Source of the DNA: Prostheceraeus crozeri
Lineage: Eukaryota; Platyhelminthes; Polycladida; Euryleptidae
NCBI GenBank assembly: GCA_907163375.1
Contig: CAJQUW010012482.1
Location: 120,954-184,953, forward strand
Length of the DNA: 64,000 bases
Reading direction: 5' to 3'
Position 1 is the stretch's first letter, and every line of letters begins with the position of its first letter. The notes beneath the pieces are model-generated. The model made no database searches and was not told where the DNA came from. It saw only the letters and a list, made by a program, of their open reading frames with translations. Both the position numbers and the translations under genes were made by a program. Below, piece after piece: positions 51,438 to 58,720 of this stretch.

Positions 51438-51486
51438 TCCAATGAGGATCATCATCCAATGAGAATCAAGCATTTCTTTATAAATA
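51438..51486 (+). promoter_or_regulatory. Promoter at inner edge of the terminal repeat (CCAAT and TATA)
   Basis: Two CCAAT boxes (CCAATGAGGATC about 51,439; CCAATGAGAATC about 51,456) are followed by TATAAATA at 51,479-51,486. The first exon ends at the start codon about 105 bases on. This looks like an ordinary host-type RNA polymerase II promoter for the early or replication-side genes. Confidence 0.7.
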
Positions 51487-51586
51487 GCGAGCCTTCCACA
51501 GTGAGAATCATTCCATCGTTGAATCACACGAGTGACGGACGCACATTTTCTCTCTCTCTAGTTCCCTGTTCTATTACCCAACTAAA

Positions 51587-52362
51587 ATGGTAAGTCGCTA
51601 CTTCCCTCCCTCTCCTCCCTTGAACGTAAACTTAATACAATCTTTTTTCATTTTCAGGCATCTACTCCATCTGCTACACTAGTAGGACAAAATGGCGGTC
51701 AAACGTTACAAGGTTCGCTACGGTCAGATCATCTACAACTGAGGCCAGTGGAAGAAACATCCAAGGTACATAATCCTACACCGCTACAGCGTAAATTTAA
51801 ACAAGCCTTGCGTTATGATGATCATAGCGTAGTACTCCAAACGGGAATGCTCCCTTCCACGGATGTCAAGATAATGCACAATCAGTATGGGGACTACATA
51901 CTGATCCCCGTGAGTCCGTACATTCGCCACCAACTTGATATTATTGAGGAGTACGTGACATTAAATATGGACATTCCTACTCCTCTTGCTCAAGAGTGGA
52001 AGGCGAGAGATGACAAGGATACTCCCTATAGAAAGATTTGGGATGGTAATCACATTTGCCTACCGGTATCACATTGGTGTACTTACTATAAGAAGGATGG
52101 AGATCATTCAATACCCATCAGATGTGATGAGCTCGGAGAAGGTACTTGGGATATCCTTTTCAAAGTGAATGGGCTATATTATGGTCGACACAAGGATAAT
52201 AAAATAGCCTCTCTCTCCATGCATATGGAATCCATCCTATATATTCCGAAACCACCCAACGTGGACGACATAATTGATCAAATCCTTAACAGCAGTGGTA
52301 CGAAGCGCAAGTCGGAGAAGAATGCTACATCAAAACGCAAATCAAAGAAGGAGAATTACTAG
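51587..52362 (+). CDS. Unknown Polinton family protein (Polinton 3)
   Basis: Spliced start: the ATG at 51,587-51,589 is followed at once by GTAAGT; the acceptor TTTTCAG ends at 51,657, and the second exon opens in phase from 51,658. The protein has about 235 residues: Ser/Gln-rich N-terminus, ILIPVSPYIRHQLDIIEEYV, DIPTPLAQEWKAR, LGEGTWDILFKVNGLYYGRH and a Lys-rich tail (KRKSEKNATSKRKSKKE). Homologues are at 42,621-43,259 and 45,012-45,740. Function unknown; a basic-tailed, possibly OB-like nucleic-acid binder is a guess. The frame is whole. Confidence 0.7.
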
Positions 52363-52522
52363 TCCTTTCCTAACTCTACCCTATGACAATTCGCTTATGT
52401 GCTTTGAGTGTCGTAGACGTGGTCTTATTAGATACATTTTACTTCTTCGTTGCCATCATATCATTTGTGTATTTTGTCGTGAAAAGCATCGATGTAATTC
52501 TTCATTTTGTAATATGTTATAG
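52319..52522 (+). CDS. Polinton 3 RING-like zinc-finger ORF
   Basis: The core is LMCFECRRRGLIRYILLLRC, then HHIICVFC and HRCNSSFC, the same Cys/His series as at 44,861-45,130. It overlaps the end of the upstream gene by about 45-90 bases in the same relative frame as in Polinton 2. An internal ATG at 52,319 is possible; a spliced start is equally possible. Confidence 0.6.
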   Translation, partial: RMLHQNANQRRRITSPFLTLPYDNSLMCFECRRRGLIRYILLLRCHHIICVFCREKHRCNSSFCNML

Positions 52523-52556
52523 AACGCTTCCTTAGATGTGTAAATTTCCGTTTTAG

Positions 52557-53105
52557 GCTTCTATCATCATTTTTATGGATTGTGAGGGTGAACCTGTACA
52601 GGAGCTCAGTGCTATTGCTATGAACAATTGGACATATCAGATTGTTAGTGTGTATCATCAACATGCCAACTGTGATCCCAATGTTGATCAATGGGCGAGA
52701 AAACACATTCATGGACTTAATCTGAAATGTTTGCAAGACTATGGCTTTTCTTGTGAGAGTGCTCTTCTTATTGACTTTAAACGATGGTTAGCTGCTTTCA
52801 ATGTTATACGCATCTTTTGTAATAATCCTGGTAAGGAGAGGAAAGTATTTCCCAATCTAATCATTGATGATATTTTGCTCCCGCCTTGGGATAGTAGAGT
52901 GAATCAACATTATCATGAAGTCACGAAACGTTTTAAGGATTTGTGTGTTCCTATTTTGTCTGTTCGTTGTAGTAGCTACGTTCATAACCAATGCTTCTTT
53001 CCTCCTTACCTCAACACTGCCAAAGTCCTGTATGGTTATCATTGCTCGCTGTATGATAGTTATCAGCTGTATCTATTTTATCTCTTTCAAACCATTGATT
53101 TATAA
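52557..53105 (+). CDS. Polinton 3 DEDDh-type exonuclease-like protein
   Basis: About 180 residues. Motif I is FMDCEGEPVQELSAIAM (D-x-E), a middle motif ALLIDFKRWLAAFNV supplies an Asp, and motif III is YHCSLYDSYQLYLFYL (His and Asp). These fit the RNase H-fold DEDDh exonucleases. HANCDPNVDQWARKHIHGL lies between. The ATG is at 52,575; a TTTTAG acceptor-like site just before GCTTCTATC suggests an upstream exon. Possible roles: proofreading, processing of recombination ends, or RNA decay. The frame is whole; the Polinton 2 copy is broken. Confidence 0.65.
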   Translation, partial: ASIIIFMDCEGEPVQELSAIAMNNWTYQIVSVYHQHANCDPNVDQWARKHIHGLNLKCLQDYGFSCESALLIDFKRWLAAFNVIRIFCNNPGKERKVFPNLIIDDILLPPWDSRVNQHYHEVTKRFKDLCVPILSVRCSSYVHNQCFFPPYLNTAKVLYGYHCSLYDSYQLYLFYLFQTIDL

Positions 53106-53192
53106 TGCATGCTTGTTACCGTTATTCAATAAATGTTACTATGAGAAGAGTTGTTGTTTTCATGCAATGGATGGGTTAGTTAAAGGGCGATC

Positions 53193-53603
53193 ATGTCTTT
53201 CTCAAACGACTGCGGAACATTACGTTTTCATAGGCAAAGTTTAAAAGGAGCTGTTCAAGATTATGTGATAAATTTTCATAAAGATGAGACCGACATCGAA
53301 GCAGTGGTTGATGATGCTAGCACTCTATTTCTAGAGTTAATGAATACATTCTCTGATAGCATTATCATGGCGCGATTAGTTGCGAAAATTAAGTTTAGTC
53401 ATTTTGGAAAGGAAGAGGTGGAAAGTCGCTCTTTCCATTTTGCTTCTTATTCAATGGAAGTGGTAGATCACCCCGAAGAATTTTTTAAAAGACATATGAT
53501 AAAAATTGCTGAACGTCTTAACGCATTTAACCATCATGGTAGCAGTCTAGTGATTGAAGCGATTTCAGATATTCACATTCAACTTTCCATAAAGAAAAAT
53601 TGA
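53193..53603 (+). CDS. Free-standing polymerase N-terminal-domain-like protein (Polinton 3)
   Basis: 136 residues: CGTLRFHRQSLKGAVQDYVI, ARLVAKIKFSHFGKEEVES, FHFASYSMEVVDHPEEFF, KRHMIKIAERLNAFNHHGSS and a final ISDIHIQLSIKK. Alignable end to end with the N-terminal domain of the Polinton 2 polymerase (36,838-37,210): L-x-x-x-x-x-SL-x-x-x-V-x-DY, then EVES, I-A-SCA, ER and the final I-x-x-VDIKIN. The frame is whole. Confidence 0.72.
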   Translation: MSFSNDCGTLRFHRQSLKGAVQDYVINFHKDETDIEAVVDDASTLFLELMNTFSDSIIMARLVAKIKFSHFGKEEVESRSFHFASYSMEVVDHPEEFFKRHMIKIAERLNAFNHHGSSLVIEAISDIHIQLSIKKN

Positions 53604-53605
53604 AA

Positions 53606-53929
53606 ATGCAGTGGTACTTGATTGTAGCACAACTGGTTTTCGAGCTATGTCTGCTCACTCTCGAAGTATATTCCTTCTGTACATGCGTCTATTATTTAGA
53701 AAAGGCTAGCAAATTCATATCTTCAAAAAGACTTGCTATAGACATCAGTAACGGTGAAACTATGTGTTGCGATGTATGTAAGCGAAAGGATGGAAATGAA
53801 AAGCGCATCTTCAAGAGATGTAAGCATGCTTTTTGTCAACGCTGTTTCATACGTAATTGCATTCAACTTTGCCAATGTAACCACTGTGACATTGCTCATT
53901 TCGAGTGTCACTTATGTCGCAATAGTTAG
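53606..53929 (+). CDS. Polinton 3 membrane-anchored RING-type protein
   Basis: About 107 residues. The N-terminal 30 residues are hydrophobic (WYLIVAQLVFELCLLTL), a signal anchor. The C-terminal half is CCDVCKRKDGNEKRIFKRC, KHAFCQRCF and CNHCDIAHFECHLC: a C3HC4-style RING series. Membrane RING proteins of viruses typically act as ubiquitin ligases on host membrane proteins. That role is inferred. It starts three bases after the previous stop. No counterpart is visible in Polinton 2. Confidence 0.65.
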   Translation: MQWYLIVAQLVFELCLLTLEVYSFCTCVYYLEKASKFISSKRLAIDISNGETMCCDVCKRKDGNEKRIFKRCKHAFCQRCFIRNCIQLCQCNHCDIAHFECHLCRNS

Positions 53930-53933
53930 TACC

Positions 53934-53943
53934 TATGCAAATG
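53934..53943 (+). promoter_or_regulatory. TATGCAAATG motif, 47 bases before start 53,981
   Basis: Candidate late-promoter element. The same TATGCAAA-type core precedes starts 54,369, 56,985, 60,490 and 61,927 and, on the minus strand, 60,075. Confidence 0.55.
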
Positions 53944-53980
53944 TGGTAAAGATAGGTTTTAGCAAAGACTAACACGGAAA

Positions 53981-54337
53981 ATGGCGAAACGTAAAATGAC
54001 GAAACGTAAAAGTCAAAAGTTTTCTTCAGCCATTCAAGCTCTCCGACGAATGAAAGCAAATCAGCGATACAATGCTATACGACATGCTAACGATAAATTC
54101 ATTCGTGAAATTATTTCTCATGTGAGGAAGTTGAGGACGAAGAAATTAGCGCCAAAACAACGAAAGTTACTTAAGCGATATGCTACGAAATTGCGTTTCA
54201 TCTCCAATCCTAAAGTCGCCCTTCAAAGAAAGAGGAAAACTCTAACACAAAAGGGCGGTTTCCTTTCAGCAATACTTCCAATGATAGCTCCTGCCGTGGG
54301 CAACCTATTGGGAAATATCTTTGGCTCTAAGCGTTAA
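53981..54337 (+). CDS. Polinton 3 basic protein with amphipathic C-terminus
   Basis: 118 residues. The N-terminal 90 are highly basic (MAKRKMTKRKSQKF, VRKLRTKKLAPKQRKLLK). The C-terminus is GGFLSAILPMIAPAVGNLLG, a membrane-active-looking segment after a Lys-Gly-Gly site. Polintons and adenovirus-like viruses carry small basic proteins that package DNA or break membranes. Role inferred. A TATGCAAATG motif precedes it and the ATPase start follows closely. Confidence 0.6.
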   Translation: MAKRKMTKRKSQKFSSAIQALRRMKANQRYNAIRHANDKFIREIISHVRKLRTKKLAPKQRKLLKRYATKLRFISNPKVALQRKRKTLTQKGGFLSAILPMIAPAVGNLLGNIFGSKR

Positions 54338-54338
54338 T

Positions 54339-54348
54339 TATGCAAATG
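54339..54348 (+). promoter_or_regulatory. TATGCAAATG motif, 30 bases before the ATPase start
   Basis: Lies immediately after the stop of the preceding gene (TAATTATGCAAATG). Same core as at 53,934. Confidence 0.55.
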
Positions 54349-54368
54349 TTGAGTCTGAAAGTAATAAA

Positions 54369-54986
54369 ATGGATTTCAGACTTCAATGTGATAAAGTTCT
54401 GACTGTATCAGGTCCATCTCATGCAGGTAAAACTGTTTTCACGCTGAATTTATTGGATAAAAGAAGGGAGTTGTTTAAGGAACCTATCAATCGAGTGATT
54501 TGGTGTTATGGTATTTATCAACCGTCGCTGTTTCAGGAATTGCAAAGTCGCAACTTTATTCGACATGAAGGAATTATTCCAGTGGATAAACTTCAGTCTA
54601 ATGATGTTGTTGTATTGGATGATTTATTAAAAGAAAGTAAGAATTCAAAAGATGTTACAGATATGTTCACTCGCGCAGCACACCATAAAAGGTGTTTTAT
54701 CATCTATATTACACAAAATTTATTTCCTGATGGAAAAGAAGCTCGTACACGAAACCTGAATACACACTATTATGCTATTTTCAAGAATCCGCGAGATAAA
54801 AGTCAATTTGAAATTTTAGCGCGACAAGTTGCACCCAGAGGATCAAAAGCCTTAATTGAAATTTTTCAAGCAGCTACTGAAAAACCATACGGTTACTTAT
54901 TCATTGACTTTACGCAAGAGTGTCCGGAAGAATTTAGATTTCGAAGTGATATTTTGAAAACTCCCATGATTATCTACAAACTATGA
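54369..54986 (+). CDS. Polinton 3 genome-packaging ATPase (FtsK-HerA type)
   Basis: About 205 residues from the ATG at 54,369. Walker A GPSHAGKT is near residue 15, Walker B VVVLDDLL near residue 80, and the sensor-like CFIIYITQNLFPDG follows. It powers DNA packaging into the capsid. The frame is whole and overlaps the next gene by four bases (ATGA), so the two are probably translated from one transcript. Confidence 0.9.
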   Translation: MDFRLQCDKVLTVSGPSHAGKTVFTLNLLDKRRELFKEPINRVIWCYGIYQPSLFQELQSRNFIRHEGIIPVDKLQSNDVVVLDDLLKESKNSKDVTDMFTRAAHHKRCFIIYITQNLFPDGKEARTRNLNTHYYAIFKNPRDKSQFEILARQVAPRGSKALIEIFQAATEKPYGYLFIDFTQECPEEFRFRSDILKTPMIIYKL

Positions 54987-55675
54987 GTTCTTATTCTCGC
55001 ATGATTGTTATTCCTCAGGATGAATATGTACAATTGACTGCCATGCAGCAAGTAAAGCAACCTCTTGCAAATCAAATGTATAGGAAAGAAATAGATTATC
55101 AGCAAAATGTTCACATCAAAGATCCACATCGCGCTGTATTATTACAATCGGAAACTGTTGAGCAATTGAAAAACTTGAAGAATAAGATGCGTGACTCTGT
55201 ATCGACTGCTACACCTTTAGCATCTCGCGCACATGCCATATCTCTTTTCAATAGTATTGAGCCCCATCTCAATGTAAATGATAGAGGAGAAATCATTACA
55301 GATGAAAATAAAGTGATTGATGCTTCACGTTATGAAGACTTGATTCAGTATGCGACACGTAGAAAGCGCCGTCAGGGCTATGTTCCACCTGGTTGGTCAT
55401 ACTTTCTTAAACTATTGAAAAAGCATAATGTGCCAAAATTTGCTTTAAATAATGAGACATTGAAAGAACTTGATTCAACAGTGGCTACTACTCCAATGCT
55501 TCAGACGATGAAAATGCCAAAAAATTGGTTTAAGGCGTCACCTGCTACATCCCCTCCCACACTCACTAAGCAAACAAGAGGAAGAACTCGACGTAGATCT
55601 ACATCGCCACTAAAACTGGTAAAAGGAAAACGTAAAACAGCTCCTCCCAGGAAATACATGTTCTCAGACTATTAA
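54983..55675 (+). CDS. Polinton 3 virion-associated protein of unknown function
   Basis: 230 residues. Landmarks: IVIPQDEYVQLTAMQQVKQP, HRAVLLQSETVEQLKNLKN, ASRYEDLIQYATRRKRRQGY, PPGWSYFLKLLKKHNVPKF and a basic, Pro/Arg-rich C-terminus (TRGRTRRRSTSPLKLVKG). Its position beside the ATPase and the YEDLI motif match the Polinton 1 protein at 6,597-7,406. It may be a scaffold or DNA-binding virion component. The frame is whole. Confidence 0.65.
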   Translation: MSSYSRMIVIPQDEYVQLTAMQQVKQPLANQMYRKEIDYQQNVHIKDPHRAVLLQSETVEQLKNLKNKMRDSVSTATPLASRAHAISLFNSIEPHLNVNDRGEIITDENKVIDASRYEDLIQYATRRKRRQGYVPPGWSYFLKLLKKHNVPKFALNNETLKELDSTVATTPMLQTMKMPKNWFKASPATSPPTLTKQTRGRTRRRSTSPLKLVKGKRKTAPPRKYMFSDY

Positions 55676-55676
55676 T

Positions 55677-55892
55677 ATGAAGCAGATGTGTTGCTTGCCA
55701 TGTAATGAGCCGCCAGAGGTGAATGTCGTTGTCACTTGCACTTGCTGCGCCAGCTCTCATAATGAAACCCCTAAGCAATGTGAACACGATCGCAAAACCG
55801 CTAAAGCTAAATGCTGCAGTTGTTGTAAATGTAGAAAGGCAAGAAAACAAAAAGATGAGAAGGAGGAAAAAGAGTCAGTCGTCATCGACTGA
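55677..55892 (+). CDS. Small Cys-rich ORF overlapping the integrase start
   Basis: 71 codons beginning one base after the previous stop. MKQMCCLPCNEPPEV, VTCTCCASSHN and KCCSCCKCRKARKQKD give many closely spaced cysteines, then a Lys/Glu-rich end. It overlaps the integrase frame by up to 170 bases. Either it is a true small metal-binding protein, or the real integrase start lies downstream at 55,852 and both are used. Confidence 0.45.
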   Translation: MKQMCCLPCNEPPEVNVVVTCTCCASSHNETPKQCEHDRKTAKAKCCSCCKCRKARKQKDEKEEKESVVID

Positions 55893-56943
55893 ACGTTTGA
55901 AGTCAATCTATTATGATGTAAAACATCCGGCAGGATTTGCATCTATCAAGAAATTATCAAAAGCGAGTGGTCTTCCACAATCACAAGTGAAACGATGGTT
56001 AAAGGGTCAGGCTACCTATACACTCCACAAACAAGCGAAAAAGAAGTATCGCACCCGCCATTATATTGTTCATGACATCGATGAACAGTGGCAAGCAGAT
56101 TTGTGCGATGTTGCCTCCATTTCAAAACATAACTCGGGCAATAATTTTATTTTAACCGTCATTGATATTTTCTCGCGTTATGCGTGGGCTCAACCTTTAA
56201 AAACTAAAGAAGGGAAAGGAGTAGCAAAAGCATTCCAAACAATTTTTCGAGAAGGTCGCATTCCAAAAAGAATTCAGAGTGATCAAGGAAAAGAGTTTGA
56301 AAATCAGCATGTGACAAGATTATTTGAGAGGCATGACATTGAGTTGTTTAGTGTAAAGAGTGCTTATAAAGCTGCACTCGTTGAACGTTTTAATCGCACA
56401 TTAAAAAATCGCTTGTGGCGACATTTTACTGCCAACTTGACACAAAATTGGACAAAGGTTCTACAAGATACACTCCATGCCTACAATCACTCTATCCATC
56501 GTTCTATTGGACTCAGACCAGTAGATGTAAATGCTGACAATGTAGATAAAGTGCGCGAATCATTCCAACGTAAACGCACTCATGTGAAAAGTGATGTGAA
56601 AATTGGCGATAAAGTTCGTATCTCAAAAGTGAAAAGTGTTTTTGCTAAAGGGTACCTCCCGAATTGGACAGAGGAGGTATTTACAGTATCAAGGATTAAT
56701 CAAAAAGACTCTCCGACCACCTACAAGTTGAAAGATTACGATAATGAAGAAATTGAGGGTAGCTTTTACCGCGATGAGATTGAGGTAGTCACTGAAAGTG
56801 AAACATATTTGGTAGAGAAAATCATTCGATGTAAAAAACGGCAAGGTGAAGAATGGTGTCTTGTTAAATGGGCTGGTTATCCTTCAAGTATGAACTCTTG
56901 GATGCGTCGTGCCGACATCTTTCATCTAAGTGATCGACAGTGA
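55723..56943 (+). CDS. Polinton 3 retroviral-type integrase with chromodomain
   Basis: Up to 406 residues; the start may be this ATG or the inner MRRRKKS near 55,852. N-terminal helix-turn-helix-like part: HPAGFASIKKLSKASGLPQS, QVKRWLKGQATYTLHK. Catalytic core: WQADLCD (D), QSDQGKEFEN (D), ALVERFNRTLKN (E). SH3-like part: IGDKVRISKVKSVFAKGY. C-terminal chromodomain: YLVEKIIRCKKRQGEEWCL, VKWAGYPSSMNSW. It inserts the element with 6-bp duplications; the chromodomain probably tethers it to host chromatin. The frame is whole. Confidence 0.93.
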   Translation: MSLSLALAAPALIMKPLSNVNTIAKPLKLNAAVVVNVERQENKKMRRRKKSQSSSTERLKSIYYDVKHPAGFASIKKLSKASGLPQSQVKRWLKGQATYTLHKQAKKKYRTRHYIVHDIDEQWQADLCDVASISKHNSGNNFILTVIDIFSRYAWAQPLKTKEGKGVAKAFQTIFREGRIPKRIQSDQGKEFENQHVTRLFERHDIELFSVKSAYKAALVERFNRTLKNRLWRHFTANLTQNWTKVLQDTLHAYNHSIHRSIGLRPVDVNADNVDKVRESFQRKRTHVKSDVKIGDKVRISKVKSVFAKGYLPNWTEEVFTVSRINQKDSPTTYKLKDYDNEEIEGSFYRDEIEVVTESETYLVEKIIRCKKRQGEEWCLVKWAGYPSSMNSWMRRADIFHLSDRQ

Positions 56944-56944
56944 T

Positions 56945-56954
56945 TCATGCAAAG
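56945..56954 (+). promoter_or_regulatory. TCATGCAAAG motif, 40 bases before start 56,985
   Basis: TCATGCAAAGTTG just after the integrase stop. It shares ATGCAAAGTTG with the site at 60,460. Confidence 0.55.
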
Positions 56955-56984
56955 TTGTAACTAACAATGTTTAGGGTTTGAGCT

Positions 56985-57440
56985 ATGAATCCAACTGCCT
57001 CATTTTATTCACGACCCTCCTATGTAAGTGGCGGAGGACAAATTTACATCGGTGCTCGCCGCCAACGTGGAGGTAGCATACTTGGTGCACTGAAATCTGT
57101 TGTAGCACCTCTCATATCCAATGTCGGTAGATCTTTGAAACGAAATGTTTTAAGTAATGCCGTTGGCTTTGCTGGTGATGTTGCTAGTGATCTTTCCAGA
57201 GGTAGAAGTTTTAAGAGCAGTTTGTTGAATCGTGGGAAGGAACGCGGTTTAAAAACATTGAAGCAGACCATTGCTGGTATTACTCAAGGAAAGAAATCAC
57301 CTAAACGAATGAATAAAGGAAGGAGGAAACATCGCGGAGCTGGTAAGGTGCGATCTTCAGTCAAAAGGCATTCACGCAAACGTCGCAGAGGCTCTAATCA
57401 TTCATCAGGCGCTAAACGACGACGCTGCTATAACTTCTAA
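56985..57440 (+). CDS. Polinton 3 basic core / minor capsid-like protein
   Basis: 151 residues. The N-terminal SGGGQIYIGARRQRGGSILG, followed by an Ala/Val-rich amphipathic segment, recalls adenovirus pVI-like membrane-active proteins. The C-terminal 60 residues are strongly basic (KRMNKGRRKHRGAGK, VKRHSRKRRRGSN, AKRRRC), like a core DNA-binding protein. It ends two bases before the major capsid start. Role inferred from composition and place. The frame is whole. Confidence 0.6.
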   Translation: MNPTASFYSRPSYVSGGGQIYIGARRQRGGSILGALKSVVAPLISNVGRSLKRNVLSNAVGFAGDVASDLSRGRSFKSSLLNRGKERGLKTLKQTIAGITQGKKSPKRMNKGRRKHRGAGKVRSSVKRHSRKRRRGSNHSSGAKRRRCYNF

Positions 57441-57442
57441 TC

Positions 57443-58720
57443 ATGGAGTGTAAAACTTCCGGTTTTTGTTTGTTCGATCAACAAGCCATACAGACAGATA
57501 TTCTTAGTTCAAGTATTGTAGATTATCATCCTCGAACAGCTGAGAATGCTGGCCCCATTGAATTTGTTATTCCTGGTGGTAGTGATGACTACATAGATTT
57601 GAGTTATGCGATGCTTGATTTGAGGTTTAGAATTCAGCAAGCAGATGGAACTGCTATTGACGATACACATAAAGTTGGACTGAACAATTTACCATTGACT
57701 ACATTACTTCGTGATGTTTCTCTAACGATTGGAGAGCAGCAGGTGGAAGGTGGTCAAAGCGATTATCCCTATAAATCATATTTCAATCATGTATCACAGT
57801 TTCATCCAGCAGCACAAAAAAGTCATATGGAAGCCATGGGATGGTACAGAGATGAAGCAGGAAAATTTGATGTTGAAACAAACAGTGGCTTTGTAAAGCG
57901 ATCTGCTATGATTAAAGATAGTAGAGTATGTCAGCTATATGGTCCGCTGAATTTAGACTTCTTTAGACAGTCAAAGTTTTTACTGTGTAATACCAGCATG
58001 CGACTCAAGCTGACATTGAATAAGCCTGAATTTGCGCTGAATGCATTTGCTAAAGTTGACAATTTTAGAATTCATGTGGAAGATATTGCACTTTACATGC
58101 GTCGAGTAGTACCGAATCCAAGTGTCATTAGAGGGCATGCTGAAGGTCTTAACCGCCAAAATGCCATTTACCCCATTCAGCATACAAAGCTTCTCACCTT
58201 TACAATTCCCAAAGATCAAAAGAGTTTCATGAAAGATGGCCTCTTTCCATCGGAAGCACCGAAGCTCCTCATGGTGGCAATGGTTGAAAATGATGCATTT
58301 AATGGTAATATAAAGAAGAATCCTTTGAATTTTAAACACAATCAGTTAAGTGAAATTGCTTTACGTGTAAATGGTGTGAGTCATCCTGGTCCACCCTACA
58401 AACCAGATTTTGCTTCGGATCAATTTATGCGCAGTTATGTTGATTTTATGGATGTCTTTGGCTTTTACAATACGGATGATACCAACGGACTGACTATGAA
58501 AGAGTTTAAGAGTGGATATACTATTTATGCATTTGATTTGACTGCGGACAGCGATATTAGTGCACCCTATCGTCAAGCGAACGTGCCTCATAATATTCGT
58601 TTGGATTTGACGTTCAAAAGAACACTACCTGAGACGATCAATGTATTAATTTATGCAGTCTTCGATTCAAATATTGAAATTACAAAGTATCGTGACGTGA
58701 TTCTTCAGTATAATCGTTAA
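57443..58720 (+). CDS. Polinton 3 major capsid protein (double jelly-roll)
   Basis: 425 residues. The beginning FCLFDQQAIQTDILSSSIVD, ENAGPIEFVIPGGSDDYIDL and YAMLDLRFRIQQADG, then PLTTLLRDVSLTIGEQQVEG and DYPYKSYFNHV, are the hallmark start of adintovirus/Polinton capsid proteins. The second half has HNIRLDLTFKRTLPETINV and a final FDSNIEITKYRDVI. It forms the trimeric capsomers. The last base of its stop is the first base of the protease ATG (TAATG). The frame is whole. Confidence 0.92.
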   Translation: MECKTSGFCLFDQQAIQTDILSSSIVDYHPRTAENAGPIEFVIPGGSDDYIDLSYAMLDLRFRIQQADGTAIDDTHKVGLNNLPLTTLLRDVSLTIGEQQVEGGQSDYPYKSYFNHVSQFHPAAQKSHMEAMGWYRDEAGKFDVETNSGFVKRSAMIKDSRVCQLYGPLNLDFFRQSKFLLCNTSMRLKLTLNKPEFALNAFAKVDNFRIHVEDIALYMRRVVPNPSVIRGHAEGLNRQNAIYPIQHTKLLTFTIPKDQKSFMKDGLFPSEAPKLLMVAMVENDAFNGNIKKNPLNFKHNQLSEIALRVNGVSHPGPPYKPDFASDQFMRSYVDFMDVFGFYNTDDTNGLTMKEFKSGYTIYAFDLTADSDISAPYRQANVPHNIRLDLTFKRTLPETINVLIYAVFDSNIEITKYRDVILQYNR

